NCBI GenBank assembly: GCA_002373775.1
Contig: DFJW01000007.1
Location: 39,104 to 103,103 of the forward strand
Source: Ruminococcus flavefaciens
GTDB taxonomy: Bacteria > Bacillota > Clostridia > Oscillospirales > Ruminococcaceae
Length of the DNA stretch: 64,000 nucleotides
Direction of reading: 5' to 3'
The position numbers and the translations under genes were made by a program. Below the pieces are notes generated by a model. The model made no database searches. It had not been told where the DNA came from and saw only the letters and a program-made list of their open reading frames with translations. Shown here in pieces: positions 63,961-64,000 of the stretch. Each line of letters opens with the position of its first letter. Position 1 is the first letter of the stretch.

Positions 63961-64000
63961 TACCCAAATCTCTGGAATTTTACTTCGATTTTCATAGATG

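Noticed and set aside
1..64000. Insertion sequences, prophage genes, integrases, CRISPR arrays or rRNA
   Set aside because: I searched both strands by eye for transposase or integrase motifs, terminal repeats and regular short repeats and saw none.

Overview
This window looks like chromosomal DNA of a fibre-degrading, low-to-moderate-GC Bacillota, most probably a Ruminococcus close to R. flavefaciens. The signs are cellulosomal enzymes carrying dockerins, GH9/GH5/GH43/CE12 plant cell wall hydrolases, a dockerin-bearing CotH kinase, Bacillota-type housekeeping operons and sporulation-type genes. I see no insertion sequence, phage module or CRISPR array.

Layout: 1-1445 is the 5' part of a secreted CE12 esterase on the minus strand, followed by rpmB. 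From 2171 to 9867 one long plus-strand operon holds a site-2 protease, scpA-scpB, a DUF2953 protein, a YtfJ/GerW protein, a DacF-type carboxypeptidase, rluB, a small GNAT-like protein, metA, a two-helix membrane protein and a uridine-kinase-like P-loop protein. Cardiolipin synthase and a small exported protein diverge from a region with three 11-bp-spaced direct repeats. 12438-20100 holds, on the minus strand, a lipoprotein GH5 endoglucanase, a four-module transcription regulator, a polysaccharide deacetylase behind a possible RNA attenuator, and an OmpR-type two-component system. 20131-31465 is mostly housekeeping on the plus strand (a GGDEF-EAL protein, pfk, an acyltransferase, a phosphohexomutase, rpmE, a YigZ protein, dgt-dnaG-rpoD). 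31528-36660 is a minus-strand operon gltX-metG-diguanylate cyclase.

From 37166 to 51829 lies a fibre-degradation region: a YerC/TrpR-like gene, a dockerin GH9, a second four-module regulator, a GH43-CBM22-dockerin-CE1 enzyme, a dockerin CotH kinase and a dockerin DUF4874/DUF4832 protein. Then come a Spo0A-like regulator whose receiver has lost its phosphoacceptor aspartate, cotJABC, an EAL protein fused to a beta-helix-like repeat domain, ychF, galT, aroB, a second dockerin GH9 and tRNA-Trp.

Three themes stand out. (1) Cellulosome enzymes are paired with unusual regulators (periplasmic-binding-like, GAF-like, decayed GGDEF, AraC) that replace the usual LacI HTH with a C-terminal AraC HTH. 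(2) Cyclic-di-GMP domains are dense: one intact cyclase, two EAL proteins and two decayed GGDEF regulators. (3) Several promoter-plus-hairpin units in intergenic DNA have no gene of their own, one with a loop complementary to Shine-Dalgarno sequences, and look like unannotated small RNAs or attenuators.
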